Assembly (NCBI GenBank): GCA_011390455.1
Contig: JAABSI010000038.1
Location: forward strand, 1-26,476
Reading direction: 5' to 3'
Length of the DNA: 26,476 bases
DNA from: Trueperaceae bacterium
GTDB lineage: Bacteria; Deinococcota; Deinococci; Deinococcales; Trueperaceae
Positions 6,854 to 14,880 of the stretch are shown piece after piece (the first letter of the stretch is position 1; each line of letters begins with the position of its first letter). The translations under genes and the position numbers were made by a program. Below the pieces are notes generated by a model. It was not told the DNA's origin and ran no database searches. It was given only the letters and a program-made list of their open reading frames with translations.

Positions 6854-7507
6854 CTAGAGCTTCGGCAACGCCGAAACCACGTACGGCGTGATCGCCCTCG
6901 CCGCATCCGGATCGACCAGCCCGTTGGTGACGAACAGGCAGGAGGCGCCGGCCGCAACCGCGGCCCGCGCCCCCGCCAGGCTGTCTTCGACGGCGAGGCA
7001 TCTCGCCGCCGCCACGCCCAGGCGTGCGGCGGCGAGCTCGTACCCGTCCGGATGGGGCTTCCCGCGCGCGACGTCCTCGATGGTGACGCGCACCTCCAGG
7101 TGCCGCGCCCAGGCGTGCGGGGCGAGCGACGCCTCCACCATCGCGCGCGGCGAGTTCGACACCACTGCCCTCGCGCGACCGGCCTCGGCCGCCGCCTCGA
7201 CCCACACGTCCGCGTTCGGCATCGACCGTACGTCCGCGAGGTCGACGATCAGGCGCTCGACCACCCGCGCCCAGAACGCCTCGGCGTCGCCCACGAGGCC
7301 GAAGCGCTCGCGCAAGATCTTGGTGGCCGCGGGGCGGTCGGTGCCGTGCAGCGCCGCGTGCGCACCTTCGGGGAGGGTGCCCCCGAACTCGGGCACCACC
7401 GAACACAGCACCGCGAACCAGATCGGCTCGCTGTCGACGAGGGTGCCGTCCACGTCGAACAGGACGGCGTCGAAGGCGCGCGGGTCGGGGTGCGGGTGCC
7501 GGGTCAC
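6854..7507 (-). CDS. HAD-superfamily phosphatase (beta-phosphoglucomutase-like subfamily)
   Basis: 217 residues. HAD hydrolases transfer phosphate through an Asp nucleophile. Motif I is FDVDGTLVDSE with D18 and D20, motif II is the Ser in VVSNS, motif III is the Lys in GKPHPDGY, and motif IV is VEDSLAG. The helical cap sits between motifs I and II, as in subfamily IA phosphatases and beta-phosphoglucomutases. The substrate cannot be told; sugar phosphates or phosphoglycolate are typical. GTG at 7507 is preferred because the longer frame would run into the divergent gene starting at 7581 and has no coding character. No clear Shine-Dalgarno is seen. Confidence 0.87.
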   Translation of the reverse strand: MTRHPHPDPRAFDAVLFDVDGTLVDSEPIWFAVLCSVVPEFGGTLPEGAHAALHGTDRPAATKILRERFGLVGDAEAFWARVVERLIVDLADVRSMPNADVWVEAAAEAGRARAVVSNSPRAMVEASLAPHAWARHLEVRVTIEDVARGKPHPDGYELAAARLGVAAARCLAVEDSLAGARAAVAAGASCLFVTNGLVDPDAARAITPYVVSALPKL

Positions 7508-7569
7508 GGCGCCATCATCGCGCGCGAGGACGGGGACGCGGGCGACCCGTGCGCGTGGCGCGCCCGCGC

Positions 7570-7575
7570 TATCCT
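7570..7575 (+). promoter_or_regulatory. TATCCT -10, leaderless start
   Basis: TATCCT ends five bases before the ATG at 7581. A -10 this close puts the transcription start at or next to the start codon, and there is no Shine-Dalgarno. Confidence 0.6.
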
Positions 7576-7580
7576 CCCCC

Positions 7581-7982
7581 ATGGCCCCTTCGATGCAGCG
7601 CACCGATGCCGACCCGAACGCCTACGTCGATGCGATCGAACACCCCGTGCGGCAGCGCGACGCGCGCGAGCTGGTGGAGCTCATGACCGCCGTCGCCGGC
7701 GAGCCGCCCGCCATGTGGGGGCAGATCGTCGGGTGGGGCAGCTACCACTACGACTACGCCTCGGGCCACTCGGGCGACTTCTGCCCCATCGGCTTCGCGG
7801 CCGGCAAGCAGCGGCTGTCGCTCTACGGCCTGCGCGACGCACCCGGGTCCGATGCGCTCCTGGAACGGCTCGGTAAGCACAAGACGGGCGTCGGCTGCGT
7901 CTACGTCAACAAGCTCGACGACGTCGACCGCGACGTGCTGCGCCAACTGGTCGAGGTGGCGTGGGCGCATCCGCGCTCTTGA
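7581..7982 (+). CDS. DUF1801-family protein
   Basis: A 133-residue cytoplasmic protein of the DUF1801 (YdhG-like) fold. It shows the family features MWGQIVGWGSYHYDYASG, then FCPIGFAAGKQRLSLYG, and the KTGVGCVYVNKL strand near the C-terminus. The biochemical role of this family is not established. The ATG at 7581 follows a TATCCT box by five bases, so the mRNA is probably leaderless; a second ATG at 7593 is possible. It is divergent from the HAD gene and followed after 75 bases by a flavodoxin-fold gene on the same strand. A second DUF1801-type protein is encoded at 9893. Confidence 0.85.
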   Translation: MAPSMQRTDADPNAYVDAIEHPVRQRDARELVELMTAVAGEPPAMWGQIVGWGSYHYDYASGHSGDFCPIGFAAGKQRLSLYGLRDAPGSDALLERLGKHKTGVGCVYVNKLDDVDRDVLRQLVEVAWAHPRS

Positions 7983-8057
7983 CGCCTGCGGAGCCCCGAA
8001 CCCGACGCGTCGTGCGCCCGACTTCGGGCAGCGCGCGCAAAGGAGCAGACTGACCGC

Positions 8058-8795
8058 ATGGACGAAGCGAGCACCCCCCCGAGCCGCTACGACGACCTGC
8101 GCGCACTGTTCGTCAACTGCACCCTCAAGCCCTCGCCAGAACCGTCCCACACGCACGTGCTGATGGAGGTGTCGCAGGCGATCATGGCCGCACAGGGCGT
8201 GCACGTCGAGCACGTGCGCGCCGAGGACCTGGTCCTCGCCCCCGGGGTGTACCCGGACATGACCGAACGCGGGGCCGAGCGCGACGACTGGCCCGAGCTC
8301 TACGCCAAGGTGCACGCGGCCGACATCCTCGTGCTCGGCACCCCCATCTGGCTCGGCGAGCGTTCGTCCACGTGCTCGCGCGTGATCGAGCGGCTCTACG
8401 CCCACTCGGGCGAGACGAACGAGCAAGGCCAGTACGTCTATTACGGCAAGGTCGGCGGGGTGCTGGTGACCGGCAACGAGGACGGCATCAAGCACGTGGC
8501 CATGGGCGTGCTGTACGCGCTGCAGCACCTCGGGTACGCCGTACCGCCGCAGGCCGATGCCGGCTGGATCGGCGAAGCGGGCCCCGGCCCCAGCTACGGC
8601 GACGTGATGGACGACGGCCGCCGCGCCGGGTTCGACAACGAGTTCACCCAGCGCAACACCACCTTCATGACGTGGAACCTGCTCCACCTGGCACGCTTGC
8701 TCAAGGACGCCGGTGGGTTCCCCGCCCACGGCAACCAGCGCAGCGCATGGGAGGCCGGACGCCGCTTCGACCACCCCAACCCCGAGTACCGCTGA
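8058..8795 (+). CDS. Flavodoxin-fold NAD(P)H-dependent reductase
   Basis: A 245-residue flavoprotein of the NADPH-dependent FMN reductase/flavodoxin superfamily, cytoplasmic. It opens with a beta-strand and phosphate-binding loop (ALFVNCTLKPSPEPSHT), has the ADILVLGTPIWLGERSS segment that lines the FMN isoalloxazine, and the GVLVTGNEDGIKHVAMG strand-helix. These are typical of FMN reductases that handle quinones, azo dyes or free flavin. The specific substrate is unknown. Start ATG 8058: AAGGAG lies about 13 bases upstream, rather far, while CAGACT six bases upstream resembles a -10 for a leaderless transcript. It converges with the dehydrogenase gene, with 15 bases between stops. Confidence 0.88.
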   Translation: MDEASTPPSRYDDLRALFVNCTLKPSPEPSHTHVLMEVSQAIMAAQGVHVEHVRAEDLVLAPGVYPDMTERGAERDDWPELYAKVHAADILVLGTPIWLGERSSTCSRVIERLYAHSGETNEQGQYVYYGKVGGVLVTGNEDGIKHVAMGVLYALQHLGYAVPPQADAGWIGEAGPGPSYGDVMDDGRRAGFDNEFTQRNTTFMTWNLLHLARLLKDAGGFPAHGNQRSAWEAGRRFDHPNPEYR

Positions 8796-8810
8796 CCGCT
8801 CGGGGCTGGC

Positions 8811-9749
8811 CTAGGTTCCGGTCGCACCGGCCACGTCGAACGCGGCCCCCACCTCGCGCTCGGACACGGCCCACAGCTTCGCCAAGTCCTCGGGCTTCCG
8901 CAACCGGGGCCCGATCCCACCCACGACCGGCGGCCCGAACGCGATCCACCGCGGGCGGTAGAGCGTGCCGCCCTCGGCTTGGGGGTCGGTGCCCGCCCGG
9001 AGCTGATCGAGCGCCCCCGCCGCCGGCGATTGGCCGATCCACCGGACCAGCCGCGCGGCGAACCTCTGCGACGGGCCGGGCAGCTCCTTCGCCGTCGTCT
9101 GCTGGAGGTCGGTGTTGGAGAAGCCGGGGTCGGCCGAGAGCGCCGCGACGCGCGAGCCGGCGGCGCGCAGGCGCCGGTCGAGCTCCAGCGCGAACTGCAG
9201 GTTCGCCAGCTTGGCGTAGCCGTACGCCTCCCACGGTTCGTAGCGCCGGCGGCGGTGGTGCGGGTCGTCCAGGTCGTACGGGCCGGCCCCGAAGCGGGCG
9301 GTCGAGGTCGTGGTCACGACGCGCCCCGCGCCCGCACGGTGCAGCGCGGGCAGCAGCAGGCGGGTGAGCTCGAAGTGGCCCAAGTGGTTGGTCCCGAACT
9401 GCGTCTCGAAGCCGTCGACGGTCGTGCCCTCGGGCGTCGCCATCACGCCCGCGTTGGCGAACAGCAGGTCGATGGCGGCGTGCGCCTCGAGGACCTCGGC
9501 CGCGAACGCGCGGACCGAGGCCAACGACCCGAGGTCGAGCGCACGGACCTCGATCGAGGCCCCGGGCAGTTCGGCCGCCACGTCCGCATGGCCGCGCGCC
9601 GCCTTGTCCAGGTTGCGCGCCGCCATCACGACGTGCGCGCCCTTCCGGGCCAGCTCGCGGACGGTCTCGAGCCCGAGCCCGCCGTTGCCGCCGGTGACGA
9701 CGGCCACACGGCCGCTCTGATCGGGGATGTCGTGCGCGCTCCATGCCAT
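8811..9749 (-). CDS. Short-chain dehydrogenase/reductase (retinol-dehydrogenase-like)
   Basis: 312 residues, classical Rossmann-fold SDR. The cofactor motif TGGNGGLG is at residues 19-26, NAG is at 99-101, the catalytic Ser is in TTST (about 149) and the catalytic pair is Y176/K180 in YGYAK. The basic residue in AARN after the second strand favours NADP(H). The length and the conserved Asn in GTNHLGHFELT match the retinol dehydrogenase/WWOX-like branch that is common in bacteria with unknown substrates. ATG 9749 is preferred over longer options because GGAGG stands nine bases before it and the protein starts at the usual distance from the Rossmann motif. Confidence 0.9.
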   Translation of the reverse strand: MAWSAHDIPDQSGRVAVVTGGNGGLGLETVRELARKGAHVVMAARNLDKAARGHADVAAELPGASIEVRALDLGSLASVRAFAAEVLEAHAAIDLLFANAGVMATPEGTTVDGFETQFGTNHLGHFELTRLLLPALHRAGAGRVVTTTSTARFGAGPYDLDDPHHRRRRYEPWEAYGYAKLANLQFALELDRRLRAAGSRVAALSADPGFSNTDLQQTTAKELPGPSQRFAARLVRWIGQSPAAGALDQLRAGTDPQAEGGTLYRPRWIAFGPPVVGGIGPRLRKPEDLAKLWAVSEREVGAAFDVAGATGT

Positions 9750-9880
9750 GACGGTCGACCTCCAGGGGCTGGCGTGCGGCCGGCCCGGTCCTGTTCGCGA
9801 GTGTGCCATGTTCGCCCGACCGGCACCGTGGCGCACGGCCCTCGCACCGCCGCACGATCGCCGCCGCGGCCGCGAGGGCG

Positions 9881-9886
9881 TAGGTT
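9881..9886 (+). promoter_or_regulatory. TAGGTT -10, leaderless start
   Basis: TAGGTT ends six bases before the GTG at 9893, with no Shine-Dalgarno between, so transcription probably starts at the start codon. Confidence 0.55.
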
Positions 9887-9892
9887 GGTCGG

Positions 9893-10513
9893 GTGATCAC
9901 GAACATCGAGGACTACTTCACCAAGGGCTGCGGGCGCTGCGATCGCTTCGCCACGCCGGACTGCTCGACGCGGCGATGGATCGACGGCCTCGAGCGGCTC
10001 CGCCGCATCTGCCTCGACGTCGGTCTCGAGGAGGCGCTCAAGTGGGCGCACCCCTGCTACGTGCACGCGGGGCGCAACGTCGCGATCGTCGGCGCCTTCC
10101 GTGGCGACTTCCGGCTGAGCTTCTTCCACGCGGCGCTCCTGAAGGACCCGGAAGGCGTGCTGGAGCGCTCGGGACCGAACGCACGGCACCCCGACATGGT
10201 CCGCTTCACGAGCGACGACGACGTGGTGGCGCGCGAACCGGTCGTCCGTGCGTACCTGCGCGAAGCGATGGCCTACGCAGCGGCCGGCGCGAAACCGCCG
10301 AAGGAGGCGCGCGCGCTCGACCTCCCCGACGAGCTGATCGAGGCGATGGACGCCGACCCCGAACTGGCCGAGGCCTTCCACCGGCTCACGCCCGGGCGCC
10401 AGACGAGCTACGTCCTCCACCTCGCGGCGGCGAAGAAACCGGAGACGCGCGTCGCGCGCATCGCCAAGGCACGCGACAAGATCCTCGCAGGCAAGGGCGC
10501 CCAGGAGCGCTAA
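9893..10513 (+). CDS. DUF1801 / YdeI (OmdA)-like protein
   Basis: 206 residues. The N-terminal half is a DUF1801 domain (WIDGLERLRRICLDVG, EEALKWAHPCYVHAGRNV, FRLSFFHAALLKD). The C-terminal part is the YdeI/OmdA helical segment (ELAEAFHRLTPGRQTSYVLHL followed by Ala/Lys-rich helices). Homologues have been linked to resistance to some antimicrobial peptides and bacteriocins, but a mechanism is not established. GTG 9893 is the start and a TAGGTT box ends six bases before it. Two early cysteines (CGRC) and a third at about position 24 stand out; a metal role is possible but not shown. Confidence 0.85.
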   Translation: MITNIEDYFTKGCGRCDRFATPDCSTRRWIDGLERLRRICLDVGLEEALKWAHPCYVHAGRNVAIVGAFRGDFRLSFFHAALLKDPEGVLERSGPNARHPDMVRFTSDDDVVAREPVVRAYLREAMAYAAAGAKPPKEARALDLPDELIEAMDADPELAEAFHRLTPGRQTSYVLHLAAAKKPETRVARIAKARDKILAGKGAQER

Positions 10514-10565
10514 GTCGTCGGGCGGTGTGCACCGGCACGGCCGGATCCGCGATACAACCAAGCCC

Positions 10566-10781
10566 ATGTGGTGGGCGATGCTCTCGGTCGGTGTGCTCGG
10601 CGTCCTCGTCGGCGCCGCGCAGATCGTGCGCACGCTGCGAGGCGGGCTCCGCGACCGCGACGTCGCCGGGACGGACGCGGCCGAGCACCTCGTCCGGCCG
10701 GCCATGTTCGTGACGTTCGGGCTGTTCCTGACCTTCCTCGGGCTGGCGAACGTGATCGCGGCGCGACTGGCGACGCCCTAG
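10566..10781 (+). CDS. Small two-helix membrane protein
   Basis: 71 residues, of no recognised family. Two hydrophobic helices (about 1-21 and 46-66) flank a short charged loop (RTLRGGLRDRDVAGTDAAEH). It is an inner-membrane protein, probably a hairpin with the loop on the cytoplasmic side because it is rich in Arg. ATG 10566 is chosen over an upstream ATG at 10527: it starts directly with the first helix, and TACAAC (10553-10558) seven bases before it resembles a -10 for a leaderless mRNA. The stop TAG sits in CTAG and shares bases with a stop on the opposite strand. Confidence 0.7.
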   Translation: MWWAMLSVGVLGVLVGAAQIVRTLRGGLRDRDVAGTDAAEHLVRPAMFVTFGLFLTFLGLANVIAARLATP

Positions 10782-10894
10782 AGGCGCGGCGCCGGCCCGA
10801 GAAAGCGGCATCCCGGATCGACGGCCTGGGCGATGCACGCCGACACGTCGACCACGCGACCGAGGGCGCCGTCGACCCGGTCAAGCACCGCCAC
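10778..10894 (-). CDS. Possible 38-residue small protein or displaced tail
   Basis: An open frame from GTG 10894 to TAG 10778, overlapping the end of the methyltransferase gene by 14 bases in another frame. About nine in ten codons end in G or C, as in genuine local genes. Its stop and the stop of the convergent membrane-protein gene share a CTAG. The product begins MAVLDRVDGALGRVVDV and includes two cysteines. No family is recognised and there is no good ribosome-binding site. It could equally be the out-of-frame tail of a once longer methyltransferase. Confidence 0.3.
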   Translation of the reverse strand: MAVLDRVDGALGRVVDVSACIAQAVDPGCRFLGPAPRL

Positions 10895-11474
10895 AGACCC
10901 ACAACGTGCAGCTGACGTCGCCCTCGGTGAGGGCGGCTTCGTGCACCACCGCGAGCCCCACGCGATCCAGCGCCGCGCGCCACGCGCGCGTGGCCCGAGC
11001 GCCCCCAGGCAGGCCGCCGTCCTTGACCACGACGAAGCGCCCGCCGGATCGCAGCACCCGCACGACCTCCCGGAGCCCTGCGTCGCGGTCGCCCCAATGG
11101 TCGATCGAATCGAAGGCGAGGACGAGGTCGGCCACGCCGTCCTCGAGCGGAAGCCGCTCCGCAGGGGCCTCCGCGAACTCGATCCGATGACCGTTGGGAT
11201 CGGCCGATGCCCGTTCGCGGGCGATCGCCAGCATCCGGGGGACCGGGTCGATGCCGACGAGTCGGCCCTCCGGCACGCGCGGCGCGAGGCGCCGCAGCGC
11301 CGAACCCGTCCCGCACCCCACGTCGACCACGACCGCATCGCGCGCCACGTCGATGGCATCGACAGCCAGGCGGTTGGTCGCGTACTCCCCGTAGTGCGTC
11401 GCGTACCAGTCGGCGGTCTCGGCGGTCCACTCGCTCACGATCCGCTCGTCGTACCACCCGAGCGGCCGCACCAT
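10881..11474 (-). CDS. Class I SAM-dependent methyltransferase
   Basis: 197 residues. The SAM-binding motif I is VVVDVGCGTGSALRRL, followed by the acidic residue in LVGIDPVPRML, the VLAFDSIDHWGD motif and the LRSGGRFVVVKDG post-motif strand: a Methyltransf_11-type small-molecule or unknown-target methyltransferase. The long open frame upstream overlaps the peptidase gene and has no coding character, so ATG 11474 is taken as the start. It follows the M20 peptidase gene by 35 bases on the same strand and is probably co-transcribed. No strong Shine-Dalgarno is visible. The target is unknown. Confidence 0.87.
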   Translation of the reverse strand: MVRPLGWYDERIVSEWTAETADWYATHYGEYATNRLAVDAIDVARDAVVVDVGCGTGSALRRLAPRVPEGRLVGIDPVPRMLAIARERASADPNGHRIEFAEAPAERLPLEDGVADLVLAFDSIDHWGDRDAGLREVVRVLRSGGRFVVVKDGGLPGGARATRAWRAALDRVGLAVVHEAALTEGDVSCTLWVCGGA

Positions 11475-11509
11475 CTGGCGCGTCGCCCCAAGGCCCGCAA
11501 GGCGCAGCG

Positions 11510-12883
<1,374 letters not shown>

Positions 12884-12933
12884 GAGATCCTCTCCAGCCA
12901 GGGCGGGGCATCCGCCGCTGCGGCGTCACGAGA

Positions 12934-12939
12934 AGGCTA
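12934..12939 (-). promoter_or_regulatory. TAGCCT -10 of the peptidase gene
   Basis: Read on the minus strand, TAGCCT lies about 50 bases before the ATG at 12883, giving a leader of about 44 bases that contains a Shine-Dalgarno-like GGAGAGG. It is the same hexamer as in front of ligD. Confidence 0.45.
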
Positions 12940-13099
12940 GCAGGATGACCGGGCGCCGCGACGTCGCCGGTGCGGTCGACGGCGGTCGGAACGCGGTCTC
13001 GCGTCGTGGGTACCGCCGGCCGAAGTTGGTGAGCCAGCGACGCGTGCGCTGCCGAGGGTACGGACTGCGAGCGCTCGGCGGCGAAGCTTGGGATCCGGC

Positions 13100-13423
13100 T
13101 CAACCGTCCGTTGCAACGGTGCCGCACGGCGGGTCGCCACTGCACACCAGATACGGCTTGCCCTTGAGGGCTCCGCGCTTGCCGACGCGCTCCACCATCG
13201 GTCGACCGCACGAAGGACACGAGCCGAGCCGCGCGTACGGGTCGCGCGCTCCGGCGACGCCCTGCGGCCGGCGCGTACCCGTCGCGTCGAGCGGAGCGGC
13301 GGCCGCCGAGGTCATCGCGACGGGCGCCGGCGCCTCGGCCCGCTCGCGGCTTGCCTGGCGCCGCACGAGGATGAGGACCACGAAGATCACGAACAGCGCG
13401 AGGAGGATGGCGAGGCGTTCCAT
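13100..13423 (-). CDS. Membrane-anchored zinc-ribbon protein
   Basis: 107 residues. A single N-terminal transmembrane helix (MERLAILLALFVIFVVLIL) is followed by an Arg/Ala-rich linker and a C-terminal four-cysteine ribbon: CPSC, a stretch of about 20 residues, then C and C in LVCSGDPPCG. The ribbon spacing and GKPYLVCSG core resemble the zf-C4 ribbon at the C-terminus of bacterial topoisomerase I, here detached and tethered to the membrane with its ribbon probably cytoplasmic. Function unknown; nucleic-acid or protein binding is an inference. ATG 13423 has CACAAT five bases before it and no Shine-Dalgarno, so it is probably leaderless. The 216 bases downstream to the peptidase gene hold that gene's promoter and nothing else I can identify. 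Confidence 0.75.
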   Translation of the reverse strand: MERLAILLALFVIFVVLILVRRQASRERAEAPAPVAMTSAAAAPLDATGTRRPQGVAGARDPYARLGSCPSCGRPMVERVGKRGALKGKPYLVCSGDPPCGTVATDG

Positions 13424-13428
13424 GCTCG

Positions 13429-13434
13429 ATTGTG
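13429..13434 (-). promoter_or_regulatory. CACAAT -10, leaderless start
   Basis: On the minus strand CACAAT ends five bases before the ATG at 13423; the last five bases match TATAAT closely. No Shine-Dalgarno follows. Confidence 0.45.
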
Positions 13435-13459
13435 GGACGAAGTCGGCTTCGAACGGTGA

Positions 13460-13520
13460 GAACGCGGGGCCGCGGGCGCCACGGGGCGATCTCCGGCGAC
13501 CGGGCCGCGGGCCCGCGTTC
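13460..13520 (-). terminator. Long GC hairpin after the GerW-family gene
   Basis: Arms 13460-13475 and 13505-13520 pair over 16 bp with one mismatch around a 29-base loop. It lies downstream of the stop at 13548 on the minus strand and upstream of the next gene, so it most likely ends the DUF2953-GerW transcript. No U-tract. Confidence 0.5.
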
Positions 13521-13547
13521 CGGTGGCCGGAGACTGAACCCCGAGCC

Positions 13548-13934
13548 CTACGCCTCGTCCTCGTCGCCCGCCTTCTTGCTCGCCTTCATCACCTTGGTGA
13601 CCAGGTCCGGCAGGTGCTCGAAGGCCTCGGCCAAGCGGCCGCCGCGGCCCGGCGCGGCCATGATCTGGACTTCGCCGCCCTTGAGCACGATGAAGGCCGC
13701 CGGCTCGACGCGCACGCCGCCACCGCCGCCCACGCCGGTGCCCTTGCCCGTGCCGGCCTCCTTGGGCGAGACGCCCTCGCCCTCGCCACCACCGGCGCCC
13801 ACGCCCACGCCGATGCGGATGACGGGGATCAGGGTGACGTCCCCGAACACCCGCGGCTCGCCGACGATCGCCTCGGTCGCCGCCAACTGGCGGAACTCGG
13901 CCATCAGGCTCTCCATGAACTCCTTCGCCACCAT
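13548..13934 (-). CDS. GerW (YtfJ) family protein
   Basis: 128 residues, matching the GerW/YtfJ sporulation-associated family: an N-terminal helix (FMESLMAEFRQLA), a strand pair RVFGDVTLIPVIRIGVGVGAGG, a Gly-rich middle, then the diagnostic VEPAAFIVLKGGEVQIM. In Bacillus, YtfJ is needed for proper spore germination, but the family is widespread in non-sporulating bacteria where its role is unknown. The acidic C-terminus (KKAGDEDEA) is short. ATG 13934 follows GGAAGGAG. It lies 35 bases after a DUF2953 gene on the same strand, the same pairing as ytfI-ytfJ, which supports a two-gene operon and a shared function at the membrane. Confidence 0.85.
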   Translation of the reverse strand: MVAKEFMESLMAEFRQLAATEAIVGEPRVFGDVTLIPVIRIGVGVGAGGGEGEGVSPKEAGTGKGTGVGGGGGVRVEPAAFIVLKGGEVQIMAAPGRGGRLAEAFEHLPDLVTKVMKASKKAGDEDEA

Positions 13935-13969
13935 CGTCGTCTCCTTCCCGGTCGGTCCGCGGGCGCGCG

Positions 13970-14641
13970 TCACGCGCGCCGTCGCGACCGCCGCCGTTCC
14001 CTCCAATACGCCCAGCCGACGCGTACGAGGCTGGGCACCAGGCGCACGGGGCGCAGCCGCACCGCTGCCTCCGCGGCGCCGCTCGGCACCGTCGCGACGA
14101 AATCGGCCGTGAGGTGCACGTCGGCGTGCGGCCAGAGCCCGCGGATCGCGCCGAGGGCCGCGCAGCCGTACCCGTAGACCTCGCCGGTGAGCGCGGGGTC
14201 GTCGCTGGCGACCACCGCCTCGAGCCGCAGCCGCTCGACGTGCAGGTGCCGCCGCATGCGGCGCAGCTCCTGCCACCCCATGCTCGCCAGCCGGCGGTAC
14301 GACGACATCGACAGTCGATCGCGTCCCCGCCGCTGCTTGCGGGCGGCGGCCTTCTCCTTCTCCTTCGCTCTCTGCTCGGCGTCCTCGTCCGACTCGGGCT
14401 CGTTCGCGCGGCGCCGCAACGAGGTGCGGGCGACCCGCAGCCCGAGCAGTCGCACCATCAACCGGTCCTCACCAGGGTCGGCCTCGAACCCGACCACCCC
14501 CCAGCGCCCGCGACCCCACGCACCCTCGGGGCCCACGCGCCCCTCCACCCGGACGAGCGACACGAGCGCGCCCACGACGATCGCCACCACCAGGAGCAGG
14601 ACGATGCCCAACGACGCCGCGATCCAGACCAGGACGGTCAC
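13970..14641 (-). CDS. DUF2953 membrane-anchored protein
   Basis: 223 residues. An N-terminal transmembrane helix (about 4-27) is followed by a beta-strand-rich region, a highly charged Lys/Glu/Arg linker (about 82-110) and a C-terminal domain with the DUF2953 features (LRLEAVVASDDPALTGEVYGYG, then VHLTADF). GTG 14641 is the likely start, with GAGGG a few bases before it. The protein is probably anchored in the membrane and is the partner of the GerW-family protein encoded next, as in the Bacillus ytfI-ytfJ pair. Function not established in any organism I know. Confidence 0.8.
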   Translation of the reverse strand: MTVLVWIAASLGIVLLLVVAIVVGALVSLVRVEGRVGPEGAWGRGRWGVVGFEADPGEDRLMVRLLGLRVARTSLRRRANEPESDEDAEQRAKEKEKAAARKQRRGRDRLSMSSYRRLASMGWQELRRMRRHLHVERLRLEAVVASDDPALTGEVYGYGCAALGAIRGLWPHADVHLTADFVATVPSGAAEAAVRLRPVRLVPSLVRVGWAYWRERRRSRRRA

Positions 14642-14880
14642 GGGACCCTCGGGATCCGGTGCGCGCCCCGCCCGCGGATCGGGCCGGTCGGCGGCGCACC
14701 TCCTTCAGGCTACGGGATGGCACACGACGGACCCCGGCAGATGCCGCAACGGCCGGTGGTGAGGCCTTGGCGGTCCACCATCGTTGCGGCGACCCGTCCA
14801 CCCGTGTACGCTCGCCACCACGCCCGCAACCCATGCACGTCGAACCGATCGATCGGACGCGCGTGCGCAGGAGGCCCGAC

